DNA of 56,120 nt from an uncultured Prevotellaceae bacterium (GCA_946406035.1 CAMJJG010000011.1:1-56120), one strand, 5' to 3'; counted from the first letter of the stretch, positions 26,807 through 38,436 are shown. Numbers and translations are program-made. The notes: a model not told the origin generated them from the sequence alone.

Positions 26807-27923
26807 TGCTCAATAGTTTGTCGATAAGTGCTGTTACGTCCGCGATGTTGACATGGCCATCCAGGTCAACGTCGGCTGCTATGACGTCAAGGCCCTGGAT
26901 GTCACCACCCAACAGGTAGTCGATCAGGGCTGTGACGTCGGCGATGTTCACATGTCCATCACCATCAACGTCGCCAGCCAGCAAGGGTACTGCGTCGGGG
27001 TGCAGATCGATGGCGCCACACACCTCGGTCGAGGTCTCGCCGAGCCATCCGCAGTAATACATCTGTCCCGTATAGACCTTGATGAAATCGATGTGGTCCA
27101 GTTCCACGGGATTGCCGTCCTCGTCAATGGCCCAGTCGATTTTGAAGCCAGGCTCCTGGCCATTGGGCAGATTATCGACGTAACCCTCGCCCAAGAAGGG
27201 CTGGAACCAGTTCTTCCCATTACCGTTGCTCAAGTCAATAGCAGTATTGGGTAACTTGGTGCCCTTGAACGTGAGCACGGTGTCCTCGATCCACAGGGGC
27301 CAGTAGGGCTGGCTATGGAATGTGTTGCGCCACACGTGACCGCTGGTGCTGTCGGCCACCTGGTCGTTGCTCGTCCAGTACACATAGCTCGTGTCGTTGA
27401 TAAAGTTCCACTTCTCGTGAGGGGTGCGTGGCTTGCTCTCGTCGGGCTTGTAATAGGTGATTTCATAGTTGAGCTGGCTGCGGTTATGGGAATCGCCCCT
27501 GATTTCATACCACAGGTCGCCCTCGCCGGGCAGCCCGTCACCGTCTATGTCAACACCCACCACGATGATGCCAGGCTCGCAACTGCCGCCTGACACATTG
27601 GGCACTGCTTCGCTCTGGATGGCGTTACCATAAATCTTCACATCATAGTCGTGCCTGTTGATCACTGGATGGTCAAAGCCGAACACGATGTAGCCGCCAT
27701 AGCTGCCCAGGCTCACCGAGCCGTTGACCCTGCCGCACAGGTTGGCCTCGAGCTGGGCAATGATGCTGTCCTGGGTGTAGCCGGGCTTATAGGCTGGGAA
27801 AATGTTGACAAATTGCCCTGGCGCCGGCAGGTAGTCATACACACGGGCGATATAGGGCGAGTTGCCGGCGTTGGCCAGCAGCATGATGGTCGTTGCTAGG
27901 GCTAGAAATATCGATTTGTTCAT
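26796..27923 (-). CDS. Secreted surface protein of the cobalamin operon, with dockerin-like repeats
   Basis: This 375-residue protein has a signal peptide (about 1-19). Its single large domain opens YIARVYDYLPAPGQFVN and contains GSYGGYIVFGFDHPV, GSCEPGIIVVGVD, DGLPGEGDLWYEI and NYEITYYKP. I recognise it as the domain of cell-surface proteins often found beside BtuB and YncE/BtuG-like genes in Bacteroidales. Asp/Asn-rich DVDGDGHVN loops in the last 65 residues form two dockerin-like repeats. It is the first gene after the cobalamin riboswitch, 203 nt downstream of the aptamer. A corrinoid-binding or complex-forming role is inferred from context only. Confidence 0.75.
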   Translation of the reverse strand: MNKSIFLALATTIMLLANAGNSPYIARVYDYLPAPGQFVNIFPAYKPGYTQDSIIAQLEANLCGRVNGSVSLGSYGGYIVFGFDHPVINRHDYDVKIYGNAIQSEAVPNVSGGSCEPGIIVVGVDIDGDGLPGEGDLWYEIRGDSHNRSQLNYEITYYKPDESKPRTPHEKWNFINDTSYVYWTSNDQVADSTSGHVWRNTFHSQPYWPLWIEDTVLTFKGTKLPNTAIDLSNGNGKNWFQPFLGEGYVDNLPNGQEPGFKIDWAIDEDGNPVELDHIDFIKVYTGQMYYCGWLGETSTEVCGAIDLHPDAVPLLAGDVDGDGHVNIADVTALIDYLLGGDIQGLDVIAADVDLDGHVNIADVTALIDKLLSNEN

Positions 27924-28126
27924 GATGACATTATTTATTTATATTTTACAGTATTGGCTACGTGAGTCAATATTTTTATTCTAAATATCGATAATCCAAT
28001 GCGGCATCATCATCGGTCGTGTGTCGCCACTCGAGACTGTTAAGAAAATGGTCGGCTGTTACGGGCCGCATCATCTACTTCGCCAGGGTTCAAATGCCGC
28101 GTGAACCACGATATTATGGCCGTGTG

Positions 28127-28312
28127 GAGGCAGGTCTTCTGACTTCTCCCTCATCGCGACGGCGCCTTCCCGGTGATGATGCAGCAACAGGAGTGTTGCA
28201 ACCAGTGGCATGATGCCGAGCGATGTGTCGTGGGGAGTTACAGCAGCGGGTACTGTCCAGGAGTTTCACCTGGTTCCCTTTTAATTCCTGCCATGCACAA
28301 TTGGGCAGGAAA
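28127..28312 (-). promoter_or_regulatory. Cobalamin (adenosylcobalamin-type) riboswitch aptamer
   Basis: Read on the minus strand, all the conserved parts appear in order. They are GGGAACCAGGTG with AAACTCCTGG (28257-28278), the GCTGCTGTAACTCCCC segment, GCCACTGG (28202-28209), GGGAAGGCGCC (28161-28171), and the 3' B12 box AAGTCAGAAGACCTGCC (28129-28145). This is a full-length cobalamin riboswitch. It precedes three surface-protein genes by about 200 nt, so high cobalamin should shut the operon off. No obvious intrinsic terminator follows. A GGTTCA/TGAACC hairpin at 28087-28107 could belong to the expression platform. Confidence 0.95.
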
Positions 28313-28336
28313 CCTCAACACGTGATATTCACGATG

Positions 28337-28367
28337 CAAAATTACGGCTATTTTGCCAATTAGCCAA
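28337..28367 (-). promoter_or_regulatory. Promoter of the cobalamin-riboswitch operon
   Basis: On the minus strand, TTGG (28364-28367) is 19 nt before the -7 box TAATTTTG (28337-28344). The transcript should begin near 28330, directly ahead of the aptamer. Confidence 0.75.
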
Positions 28368-28449
28368 TAAATAGAGGCCAAAAAGTGAACGCTCGGGGTG
28401 GTGTTAATAAAAAGATGTGAAAAATGATGTCAAGTTGAGCGAAATTGCT

Positions 28450-28457
28450 TACCTTTG
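28450..28457 (+). promoter_or_regulatory. Promoter -7 box of the arc operon
   Basis: TACCTTTG followed by CC lies 59 nt before the arcA ATG. The -33 region is poor. It is divergent from the cobalamin operon promoter about 90 bp away. Confidence 0.6.
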
Positions 28458-28516
28458 CCCCATTAAAACATTAATCATCCATTATCATAAACAAGAACAA
28501 GAAAATTTCCAATGTC

Positions 28517-29746
28517 ATGAGAGGTATTCATGTTACAAGTGAGATAAAACCGTTGAAGAAGGTTTTGTTGCACCGTCCTGGACGTGAACTGCTCAACTTG
28601 ACACCCAACACACTTGAAGAGCTGCTGTTTGACGATATACCCTATCTCAAAGTGGCCGAGGAGGAGCATGACGCCTTCTCTCAGGTGCTGCGTGACAATG
28701 GGGTTGAGGTGGTTTACCTTGAGGATTTGATGGCGCAAGTGCTGGACATCAATCCTGATATCAGGGAGCGCTTCCTGCGCCAGTTCATCGACGAGGCCGG
28801 CATCAGTGCGACAAAATACCACGATATCATCTACAACTACTTGAACGGCATCAGCTCGAGCAAGGAGCTTGTCCTCAAAACGATGGAGGGCATCTACTTG
28901 CAAGACCTGCCACGCGACCCGCGCGAGGTCGAGAACTCGCTCGTTGACCAGGTGCGCGGCGACAGCCGTTTTGTGGTCAAGCCGATGCCCAACCTCTACT
29001 TCACCCGCGACCCGTTCGCCTGCATCGGGGCTGGTGTGAGCATCAACCGCATGTTCTCGGTGACGCGTTGCCGCGAGACCATCTACGGGGACTACATCTT
29101 TAAGTATCATCCCGACTTCAAGGACGTGGAGCACTACTACGACCGCGACCTGCCTTACCGCATCGAGGGCGGTGATATCCTCAACCTCAACGAGCACACC
29201 CTCGCCATCGGCATCTCGCAGCGCACCGAGCCCGACGGCATCGAGCTCATTGCCAAGAACATCTTTAACAACGGCAATGCCGCCATCGATACCGTGCTGG
29301 CCATTCACATCCCCGAGACGCGTGCTTTCATGCATCTCGACACGGTGTTCACCCAGATCGACCACGACAAGTTCACCGTGCATCCGGGCATCCTGGGACC
29401 CCTCGAGGTCTTCAAGATTACCCGTGGCAGCGGTGGCGACATCCGGCTCGAGCGCAAGGAGGAGACCCTCGAGGAAGTTCTTGCCGAATCCCTCGGTCTG
29501 GAGCACGTCAAGCTCATCAAGTGTGGCGGCGGCGACCGCATCACTGCCGAGCGCGAGCAGTGGAACGACGGCAGCAACACCCTGTGCATCGCTCCGGGCA
29601 AGGTCATCGTCTATGAACGCAACAATGTCACCAACGCCATCTTGCGCGACGAGGGCATAACCGTGCTCGAGATACCCAGCAGCGAGCTCTCCCGCGGTCG
29701 TGGCGGCCCCCGATGCATGAGCATGCCCCTGTGGCGCGAGGGCTGA
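28517..29746 (+). CDS. arcA: Arginine deiminase
   Basis: Arginine deiminase hydrolyses arginine to citrulline and ammonia, the first step of the ADI pathway. The 409-residue protein has the family's five-fold alpha/beta propeller signatures. These include FTRDP, a D-x-x-H-region around TVFTQIDHDKF, and the nucleophile C400 in RGGPRCMSMPL at the C-terminus. It heads arcA-arcB-arcC. Gaps of 69 and 31 nt are compatible with one transcript. No arginine/ornithine antiporter ArcD is nearby. Confidence 0.97.
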   Translation: MRGIHVTSEIKPLKKVLLHRPGRELLNLTPNTLEELLFDDIPYLKVAEEEHDAFSQVLRDNGVEVVYLEDLMAQVLDINPDIRERFLRQFIDEAGISATKYHDIIYNYLNGISSSKELVLKTMEGIYLQDLPRDPREVENSLVDQVRGDSRFVVKPMPNLYFTRDPFACIGAGVSINRMFSVTRCRETIYGDYIFKYHPDFKDVEHYYDRDLPYRIEGGDILNLNEHTLAIGISQRTEPDGIELIAKNIFNNGNAAIDTVLAIHIPETRAFMHLDTVFTQIDHDKFTVHPGILGPLEVFKITRGSGGDIRLERKEETLEEVLAESLGLEHVKLIKCGGGDRITAEREQWNDGSNTLCIAPGKVIVYERNNVTNAILRDEGITVLEIPSSELSRGRGGPRCMSMPLWREG

Positions 29747-29815
29747 TTCCTCATTAACAATGAATCATCAATACATTATTAATATTCACCATTAACACAA
29801 AAACATTTTACAATT

Positions 29816-30808
29816 ATGCCAAGAAGTTTATCTGGAAGAAGTTTCCTGAAGTTACTCGATTTCTCAACCGATGAGATTAAGTATTTACTTGAACTTGCTA
29901 AGGATTTCAAGCGCATGAAACGCGCCGGAACGCCTCACAAGTACCTCACTGGCAAGAATATCGTGCTCTTGTTTGAGAAAACCTCAACAAGAACCCGTTG
30001 CTCGTTTGAGGTTGCTGGCAATGACCTGGGTATGGGTGTTACCTATCTCGATCCCGGTTCATCCCAGATGGGCAAGAAGGAGTCTCTCGAGGACACCGCC
30101 AAGGTGCTTGGTCGCATGTTTGACGGTATCGAGTATCGCGGCTTTGACCAGCAGATTGTCGAGGACCTCGCTAAGCACGCTGGCGTGCCCGTGTGGAACG
30201 GCCTGACCACCGAGTTCCATCCCACCCAGATGCTTGCCGACGTGCTCACCATTGAGGAGAACTTCGGTTACTACAAGGGCCTGACAATGGTCTTCATGGG
30301 TGACGCCCGCAACAACGTGGCCAACTCACTGATGGTCGTTTCGGCCAAGTTGGGTATCAACTTCGTGGCTTGCGGTCCCAAGGACAACATGCCCGACGAG
30401 AAACTCGTCAAGACCTGCAAGGCGATCGCTAAGGAGAACGGCTGCACCATCACCCTCACCGACGACGTGAAGAAGGGCACCAAGAATGCCGATGTCATCT
30501 ACACCGACATTTGGGTATCGATGGGTGAGCCCGACGAGATCTGGGAACAGCGCATCAAGCTGCTCAGCCCCTATCAGGTGAACGACGCCGTTATGGCCAA
30601 CGCCAATCCCAATGCCATCTTCCTGCACTGCCTGCCCTCGTTCCATGACCTGGAGACGACCATCGGCAAGGACATCCACGAGAAGTTTGGCCTGCCCGAG
30701 ATGGAGGTGACCGACAAGGTATTCCGCGGCCCGCAGTCCAAGGTGTTTGACGAGGCCGAGAACCGCATGCACACCATCAAGGCTGTCATGTATGCCACGC
30801 TCAAGTAA
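29816..30808 (+). CDS. arcB: Ornithine carbamoyltransferase, catabolic context
   Basis: This 330-residue enzyme splits citrulline with phosphate into ornithine and carbamoyl phosphate when working catabolically. It has the carbamoyl-phosphate motif STRTR at 57-61, HPTQ at 135-138 and the active-site HCLPSFHD near residue 270. Placement between arcA and arcC makes it the catabolic enzyme. The biosynthetic ArgF reaction is the same chemistry in reverse, so it may serve both. Confidence 0.95.
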   Translation: MPRSLSGRSFLKLLDFSTDEIKYLLELAKDFKRMKRAGTPHKYLTGKNIVLLFEKTSTRTRCSFEVAGNDLGMGVTYLDPGSSQMGKKESLEDTAKVLGRMFDGIEYRGFDQQIVEDLAKHAGVPVWNGLTTEFHPTQMLADVLTIEENFGYYKGLTMVFMGDARNNVANSLMVVSAKLGINFVACGPKDNMPDEKLVKTCKAIAKENGCTITLTDDVKKGTKNADVIYTDIWVSMGEPDEIWEQRIKLLSPYQVNDAVMANANPNAIFLHCLPSFHDLETTIGKDIHEKFGLPEMEVTDKVFRGPQSKVFDEAENRMHTIKAVMYATLK

Positions 30809-30839
30809 AAACCTCATCATATTTTTATACAGATAGAGT

Positions 30840-31781
30840 ATGAGTAAACGTCTTGTGATTGCTCTGGGCGGTAACGCTCTGGGCAAGACCCCTCAAGAGC
30901 AGCTGGAGCTGGTAAAAAGCACTGCGTCGACGATTGTTGACCTGGTCGAGGAGGGATATGATGTCGTGATCGGTCACGGCAATGGCCCGCAGGTGGGCAT
31001 GGTGAACCTGGCCTTTGAGTACTCGGCCAACAACGGTGGCGGAACCCCCGCCATGCCGTTCCCCGAGTGCGGCGCGATGACCCAGGGATACATCGGCTAT
31101 CACTTGCAACAGGCTGTGGAGCGCGAACTCGCCGTACGTGGCATCAACAAGCCCTGTGCCGCTGTGGTGACCCAGGTCGTAGTTGACAAGAGTGACAGCG
31201 CGTTCCAGAAACCCACCAAGCCCGTGGGCATGTTCTACAGCAAGGAGGATGCCGACCGCATCGTGGCCGAGACGGGTTACACCTTTGTCGAGGACGCCGG
31301 CCGTGGCTATCGCCGCGTCGTGCCTTCGCCCATCCCTGTCAAGATTGTCGAGCTGCCCATTGTGGAACAGCTCGTCGGCCTGCACAGCGTGGTCATCACC
31401 GTGGGTGGTGGTGGCATCCCCGTTGTGGAGAACGGACCTGGCGACTATGAGGGCGTGGCTGCCGTCATCGACAAGGACCGTGCCAGCGCCAAGTTGGCCC
31501 TTGACTTGAATGCCGACATGCTGGTGATCCTCACTGCCGTCGAGAAGGTGTCCATCAACTTCAACAAGCCCGATCAGCAAGATCTGGACCGCATGACCAT
31601 CGCCCAGGCCCGCGAATACATCCAGCAGGGTCACTTCGCTCCTGGCAGCATGTTGCCCAAGGTCGAGTCCTGCATCAGCTTTGTGGAGAACACCACTGGC
31701 GGCACTGCCTTGATCACCTCGCTTGACAAGGCTCGCGAGGCCCTGCAAGGCAAGACCGGTACTCTCCTGGTCAAGGAGTAA
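30840..31781 (+). CDS. arcC: Carbamate kinase
   Basis: This 313-residue enzyme transfers phosphate from carbamoyl phosphate to ADP, the ATP-yielding step of the ADI pathway. It has the amino-acid-kinase fold with ALGGNALGK near the N-terminus, GHGNGPQVG for phosphate binding, and VVDKSDSAFQKPTKPVG, the carbamate-kinase insert. It is the last gene of the arc operon and ends 26 nt before a bidirectional hairpin. Confidence 0.97.
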   Translation: MSKRLVIALGGNALGKTPQEQLELVKSTASTIVDLVEEGYDVVIGHGNGPQVGMVNLAFEYSANNGGGTPAMPFPECGAMTQGYIGYHLQQAVERELAVRGINKPCAAVVTQVVVDKSDSAFQKPTKPVGMFYSKEDADRIVAETGYTFVEDAGRGYRRVVPSPIPVKIVELPIVEQLVGLHSVVITVGGGGIPVVENGPGDYEGVAAVIDKDRASAKLALDLNADMLVILTAVEKVSINFNKPDQQDLDRMTIAQAREYIQQGHFAPGSMLPKVESCISFVENTTGGTALITSLDKAREALQGKTGTLLVKE

Positions 31782-31806
31782 AACCCTACATGACAACAAC
31801 AACAAT

Positions 31807-31840
31807 CGAGGGGCAAGGCCGCAACAGGCCTTGCCCCTCG
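31807..31840. terminator. Bidirectional terminator between arcC and hutI
   Basis: A perfect 14-bp GC-rich stem (31807-31820 with 31827-31840) has a 6-nt loop. It stands exactly between two converging operons. The flanks are only mildly T-rich on either strand. Confidence 0.75.
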
Positions 31841-31865
31841 TTGAATCATCTTGTGGATGATGACT

Positions 31866-33107
31866 TTACTTTACTTCCTGGCCCTGGAGGAAGGTCCTCG
31901 CGATGATGGGCGTGGTGTAGGAGTAGGGGATGAAGTCGATTGACGGGATCTCGTCGGTGATGAAGAAGTTGGCGACTTTGCCCCGGGCGATGCTGCCGTA
32001 GTCGCTGCTCAGGTCCATAGCGGCGGCGGTGTTGATGGTGGCCGCGTTGATGGCCTCGGCGGGCAGCAGACGCATCTTGATGCAGGCCAGCGAGACGACA
32101 AACTTCATGTCGCCGCTGGGCGTTGAGCCGGGATTGTAGTCGCTGGCGGTGGCTACAGGCAGGCCTGCCTCAATCATCTTGCGCGCGGGAGCGAACGGCA
32201 TGTTCAGGAAGAACGATGTGCCAGGCAGTCCCGTGGGGATGGTATTGGTGCCCTTGAGCATCTCGATATCCTCGTCGATCATGCTCTCGAGATGATCGAC
32301 CGAGACAGCGTTGTGTTTCACGCCCACCTCGACGCCACCCGACGGTGCCAGCTCCTGGACGTGAATCTTGGGCCGCATGCCCCACTTGGCGCCGGCCTCG
32401 AGGATACGCGAGGTCTCGTCGGGGGTGAAAAAGCCCTCGTCACAGAAGACGTCGATAAAGTCGGCCAACCCTTGCTTGCCCACCTCGGGGATCATCTCGC
32501 GGATGAGCATATCAACATACTCGCCCTGGCGGCCCGCATATTCGCGGCCCACGGCATGGGCGCCCAGGAAGGTAGATACCACCTTGATGGGACTTGTCTC
32601 GCTGATGCGGCGGATGACGCGCAGCATCTTCAGCTCGTCATCGGTGTTCAGGCCGTAGCCGCTCTTGATCTCGACAGCACCGGTACCTTTGGCAATAATC
32701 TCGTGTACACGGTCCATTGCCTGGACGTAGAGCTCGTCCTCGCTGAGCAGATGCAGGCGGTCGGCCGAATTGAGGATGCCACCGCCACGTCGGGCAATCT
32801 CGGCATAGGACAGGCCGCGGATCTTGTCCACAAACTCGCCCTCACGGCTACCGGCATACACGATGTGGGTGTGGCTGTCGCACCACGAGGGCAACACCGT
32901 GCCGTCAAGGGCATCGATGACGTCCCAGTCGTCCTCGGGCGTGGGCATGGTAGCCATCTCGCCCCAGGAGTCAAAACGGTCGCCGTCGATGAGCAGCCAG
33001 GCATCGTTGAGGCAGTTGAGCGTAGCCATTTCGCTGCCTCGCAGGCAATGTTTCCTCTCGGAATCAATGCCTGCCAGACAAGCGATATTCTTAATCAATC
33101 TTTTCAT
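31866..33107 (-). CDS. hutI: Imidazolonepropionase
   Basis: This enzyme opens imidazolone-5-propionate to N-formimino-L-glutamate, step three of histidine degradation. The 413-residue metal-dependent amidohydrolase has the metal site DSHTHIVYAGSRE at about residues 77-89. Further family segments are GGGILNSADR, EIKSGYGL and FCDEGFFTPDE. It overlaps the hutH stop by 17 bp. It is the last gene of ftcD-hutU-hutH-hutI. Confidence 0.96.
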   Translation of the reverse strand: MKRLIKNIACLAGIDSERKHCLRGSEMATLNCLNDAWLLIDGDRFDSWGEMATMPTPEDDWDVIDALDGTVLPSWCDSHTHIVYAGSREGEFVDKIRGLSYAEIARRGGGILNSADRLHLLSEDELYVQAMDRVHEIIAKGTGAVEIKSGYGLNTDDELKMLRVIRRISETSPIKVVSTFLGAHAVGREYAGRQGEYVDMLIREMIPEVGKQGLADFIDVFCDEGFFTPDETSRILEAGAKWGMRPKIHVQELAPSGGVEVGVKHNAVSVDHLESMIDEDIEMLKGTNTIPTGLPGTSFFLNMPFAPARKMIEAGLPVATASDYNPGSTPSGDMKFVVSLACIKMRLLPAEAINAATINTAAAMDLSSDYGSIARGKVANFFITDEIPSIDFIPYSYTTPIIARTFLQGQEVK

Positions 33108-34578
33108 TCTGCAAGAACTCTACCGATTTAGCGATGTGGGGATACATGGGCTGGTCCTCGTTGATGAACGGAACCACCTTGCGATAGTCGGCGATGACGT
33201 GCTCGAGCACGGGCGACGACTTCAACGGGCGGCGGAACTCAAGTGCCTGGACAGCATTGAACAGCTCGATGGCCAGCACACGCTCGGTGTTCTCAACCAC
33301 CTTGCACAGCTTCACGCCGGCGTTGGCACCCATGCTCACGTGGTCCTCCTGACCCTGCGAGGTGGGGATGGTGTCGGCCGATGAGGGCATGCACAGCGTC
33401 TTGCTCTGGCTGGCGATAGCGGCGGCGGTGTACTGCGGAATCATGAAACCGCTGTTCACACCGGGATGTGCCACGAGGAAGCTGGGCAGGTCGCGGGTGC
33501 CCGACACGAGCTTGTAGGTGCGGCGCTCCGAGATGTTGCTCAGCTCGGCCATAGCGATGCACAGGAAGTCCATTGGCATGGCGATGGGCTCACCATGGAA
33601 GTTGCCGGCCGAGATGATGAGATCCTCGTCGGGACATACGGTGGGGTTGTCGGTCGCCGAGTTGATCTCGGTGTCGATGACCGAGCCCACGTAGCGGATG
33701 GTATCCTTGACCGAACCGTGAACCTGCGGGATGCAACGGAACGAGTAGGGATCCTGCACGTTGACCTTGGGCTGCTTGATGAGCTCACTGCCGTCGAGTA
33801 GCTCGCGCATGCGGGCAGCCGTGTCGATCTGGCCCTGGTGGGGACGCACAGCGTGCACGGCATGGGTGAACGGCTCGATGCGGCCGTCATAGGCCTCGAG
33901 CGAGATGGCGGCGATGACGTCGGCCCAGCGGCTCAGCCGTTCAGCCTTGATCATGGCCCACACGGCGTGGGCGCTCATGTTCTGGGTGCCGTTGAGCAGT
34001 GCCAGACCTTCCTTGGAACCCAACTTGATGGGTTCCCAACCCATCTTCTTGCAGATGTCGGCACCGCTCATGCGCTCGCCCTTGTACTCGACCTCGCCCA
34101 GGCCCACGATGGGCAGGCACAGGTGAGCCAGCGGCACGAGGTCGCCCGATGCGCCCACCGATCCCTGCTTGTACACCACGGGATAGACATCATTGTTGAA
34201 CAGGTCGATGAGCCTCTCGACGGTATCGAGCTTCACGCCCGAGTATCCGTAGGAGAGAGACTGCACCTTCAACAGGATCATGATCTTGACAATGTCGTTG
34301 GGTACGCGCTCGCCCACGCCGCAGGCGTGAGACATCATCAGGTTGATCTGCAGCTGCGAGAGCTGGTCGTTGCTGATAGAAATCTTGCACAGCGACCCGA
34401 AGCCCGTGGTCACGCCATAGATGGGCTTGTCGCTCTGGGCAATCTTCTTGTCAAGGTATTCACGGCAGTGGGTGATGCGCTTGATGGCATCGGCACTGAG
34501 TTTAAGCGAATGATGGCCTTCGATAATCTCGGCGATCTTCTGGACCGTCAGATGTTCGGCACTGATTTGATGTGTCAT
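33091..34578 (-). CDS. hutH: Histidine ammonia-lyase
   Basis: This enzyme deaminates histidine to trans-urocanate. The 495-residue protein forms its MIO electrophile from A143-S144-G145 in GSVGASGDLVPLAHL. The family tyrosine loop is seen at YGVTTGFGSL near residue 54. It lies between hutU (46 nt upstream) and hutI (17-bp overlap). The order ftcD-hutU-hutH-hutI puts the first pathway enzyme third in the operon. Confidence 0.97.
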   Translation of the reverse strand: MTHQISAEHLTVQKIAEIIEGHHSLKLSADAIKRITHCREYLDKKIAQSDKPIYGVTTGFGSLCKISISNDQLSQLQINLMMSHACGVGERVPNDIVKIMILLKVQSLSYGYSGVKLDTVERLIDLFNNDVYPVVYKQGSVGASGDLVPLAHLCLPIVGLGEVEYKGERMSGADICKKMGWEPIKLGSKEGLALLNGTQNMSAHAVWAMIKAERLSRWADVIAAISLEAYDGRIEPFTHAVHAVRPHQGQIDTAARMRELLDGSELIKQPKVNVQDPYSFRCIPQVHGSVKDTIRYVGSVIDTEINSATDNPTVCPDEDLIISAGNFHGEPIAMPMDFLCIAMAELSNISERRTYKLVSGTRDLPSFLVAHPGVNSGFMIPQYTAAAIASQSKTLCMPSSADTIPTSQGQEDHVSMGANAGVKLCKVVENTERVLAIELFNAVQALEFRRPLKSSPVLEHVIADYRKVVPFINEDQPMYPHIAKSVEFLQNEKID

Positions 34579-34624
34579 TTCTGTAAGTTATATGTGGGTT
34601 TATCAAGTTGATGTCTATTGTGGT

Positions 34625-36652
<2,028 letters not shown>

Positions 36653-36678
36653 TGTATTGTTGTTTTTTATCGTTGTTT

Positions 36679-38382
36679 TTACTTGATTTTCTCCTCAACC
36701 ATAGCGGTGATCTCGGCCTCCTCGGCATTAGCCTTGGCAACCAGTTCATTGGCCTCACCGATAAGTTTCTCGGCCACAGAGCGGTCGGTCAGGCTCTGGG
36801 CGTTGATCTTCACGTTCATGCCGGCACCGATAACGGCGGCACGTGCGGCCAGGGCTCCCACGCCAGCGTCGGTCACGCTGTTGGGGTTGCCGGTCTCGAC
36901 CATGGCGCGGCAGATCTCGAATGCCTTGAACGAAGCCTTCATCGTGCGCAGGGGCACCTGGGTGGCATAGAGCGTCGCATCCTGGATGGCAGCCGTGCGG
37001 GCAGCCTTGTCCTCGTCGGTCTTTTTGGGCATGCCAAATGCAGCCATGATTCTATTGAAGGCGTCGGTGTCCTCGTCAACGAGGTGCAGCAGCTCGACCT
37101 TGAGAGCCTGGCCCTTGTCGGCCCACACGCTGAACTCGTTCCAGCGGTCGTCCCAACCGGGCTTGTGGCTCGACAGGTTGGCTACCATCGTGCCCAGCGA
37201 GGCGGCCAGGGCACCCATGTAGGCGCTGATGGAACCGCCGCCGGGAGCGGGTGATTCGCGAGAGGTCTCGTCGGCAAAACCGGTCACGGTGAGGTCCACC
37301 AGGCGGTTTTTCTTGTCGTCGGCCTCGAGCATGAACTCGATAACCTTCTCCTGCGGGTCAAAAGGCTTCAAGTCGTCCAGACCCATCGAGTGGATGGCGA
37401 TGTTGATGATGTCCTCCTCAGGGATACCCGTCGAGCGCTGCTGCTTCTCCAGGAAGTACTTGCCGGCCTCGATCAGGCAGCGCTTGGGCATGAGGCCCAC
37501 GATCTCGGTGCCGGTGACGCGGATGCCGCGGTTCTGAGCGCAGCGGCACACCTCGTCAAATGCCACGTGCAGCGGTGTGACGTTGATGTTGGTAATGTTC
37601 ATCGACACCTGTGCAATCTTGTACTCGTCGATATACCAGCCGATGGCCTTAGTGCCCTTCAGGGTACCGGGCTTCATCACGTTGTTGCCATTCTCGTCCT
37701 TGACGATCTTGCCGGTGATGGGATTGCCCTCGCGCACGGGGCGGCCCTTCTCGCGAACGTCAAAGGCGATGGCGTTGGCACGGCGGGTCGAGGTGGTGTT
37801 CAGGTTGTAGTTCACGGCGATGAGGAAGTCGCGGGCACCCACGGCTGTGCAGCCTGTGCGTGCAACGCCCTCGTCAAAGGGGCGGTTACCGAAGTCCGGA
37901 CCCTTCTCGGTGTTCATCTTCTCGGGCAGCGCCTCATACTCGCCGGCGCGGCACACGGCCAGATTCTGGCGACCTGGCTTCATGGCTGCGGCCTCATAGC
38001 AGTAGCACGGGATATTGTGTTCGCGGGCAATGCGCTCGGCCAGCTTGTGGGCCAGTTCGGCACACTCCTCGAGGGTGATGCCGGCCACGGGAATGAGCGG
38101 GCACACGTCGGTGGCACCCATGCGGGGGTGTGCGCCGTGATGACCGCGCATGTCGATGAGTTGGCCGGCCTTGCCGACGGCCTGGAAGGCTGCCTCGAGC
38201 ACTGCATCGGGCTCGCCCACAAAGGTTACCACCGTGCGGTTGGTTGCCTCACCCGGGTCCACGTCGAGCAGCTTCACGCCCTTGACACGTTCGATCTCAT
38301 CAGTGATTTGCTTGATAATGGCCATATTGCGTCCCTCGCTGAAGTTAGGCACGCATTCCACGATTTTTTTCTCCATACTCAT
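36679..38382 (-). CDS. ftcD: Bifunctional glutamate formimidoyltransferase / formimidoyl-THF cyclodeaminase
   Basis: This 567-residue fused enzyme has the same domain order as animal FTCD. The N-terminal half (about 1-330) transfers the formimino group from formiminoglutamate to tetrahydrofolate. It has ECVPNFSEGRN and DMRGHHGAHPRMGATD, with the catalytic histidine region. The C-terminal half (about 360-560) releases ammonia to give methenyl-THF, with SPAPGGGSISAYMGALAAS. It ends the pathway in glutamate and a one-carbon unit. It is the first gene of the hut operon. Either Met1 or Met3 may be the start. Confidence 0.95.
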   Translation of the reverse strand: MSMEKKIVECVPNFSEGRNMAIIKQITDEIERVKGVKLLDVDPGEATNRTVVTFVGEPDAVLEAAFQAVGKAGQLIDMRGHHGAHPRMGATDVCPLIPVAGITLEECAELAHKLAERIAREHNIPCYCYEAAAMKPGRQNLAVCRAGEYEALPEKMNTEKGPDFGNRPFDEGVARTGCTAVGARDFLIAVNYNLNTTSTRRANAIAFDVREKGRPVREGNPITGKIVKDENGNNVMKPGTLKGTKAIGWYIDEYKIAQVSMNITNINVTPLHVAFDEVCRCAQNRGIRVTGTEIVGLMPKRCLIEAGKYFLEKQQRSTGIPEEDIINIAIHSMGLDDLKPFDPQEKVIEFMLEADDKKNRLVDLTVTGFADETSRESPAPGGGSISAYMGALAASLGTMVANLSSHKPGWDDRWNEFSVWADKGQALKVELLHLVDEDTDAFNRIMAAFGMPKKTDEDKAARTAAIQDATLYATQVPLRTMKASFKAFEICRAMVETGNPNSVTDAGVGALAARAAVIGAGMNVKINAQSLTDRSVAEKLIGEANELVAKANAEEAEITAMVEEKIK

Positions 38383-38436
38383 TTGATAGTTAGATGTTTG
38401 TATTTTGTTTGTAATGTGTAAAGGTTAATTTTTCCC

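Noticed and set aside
28087-28107. GGTTCAAAT resembling a tRNA T-loop
   Set aside because: No acceptor stem, anticodon arm or D-arm is around it, and it lies in the leader after the cobalamin aptamer.
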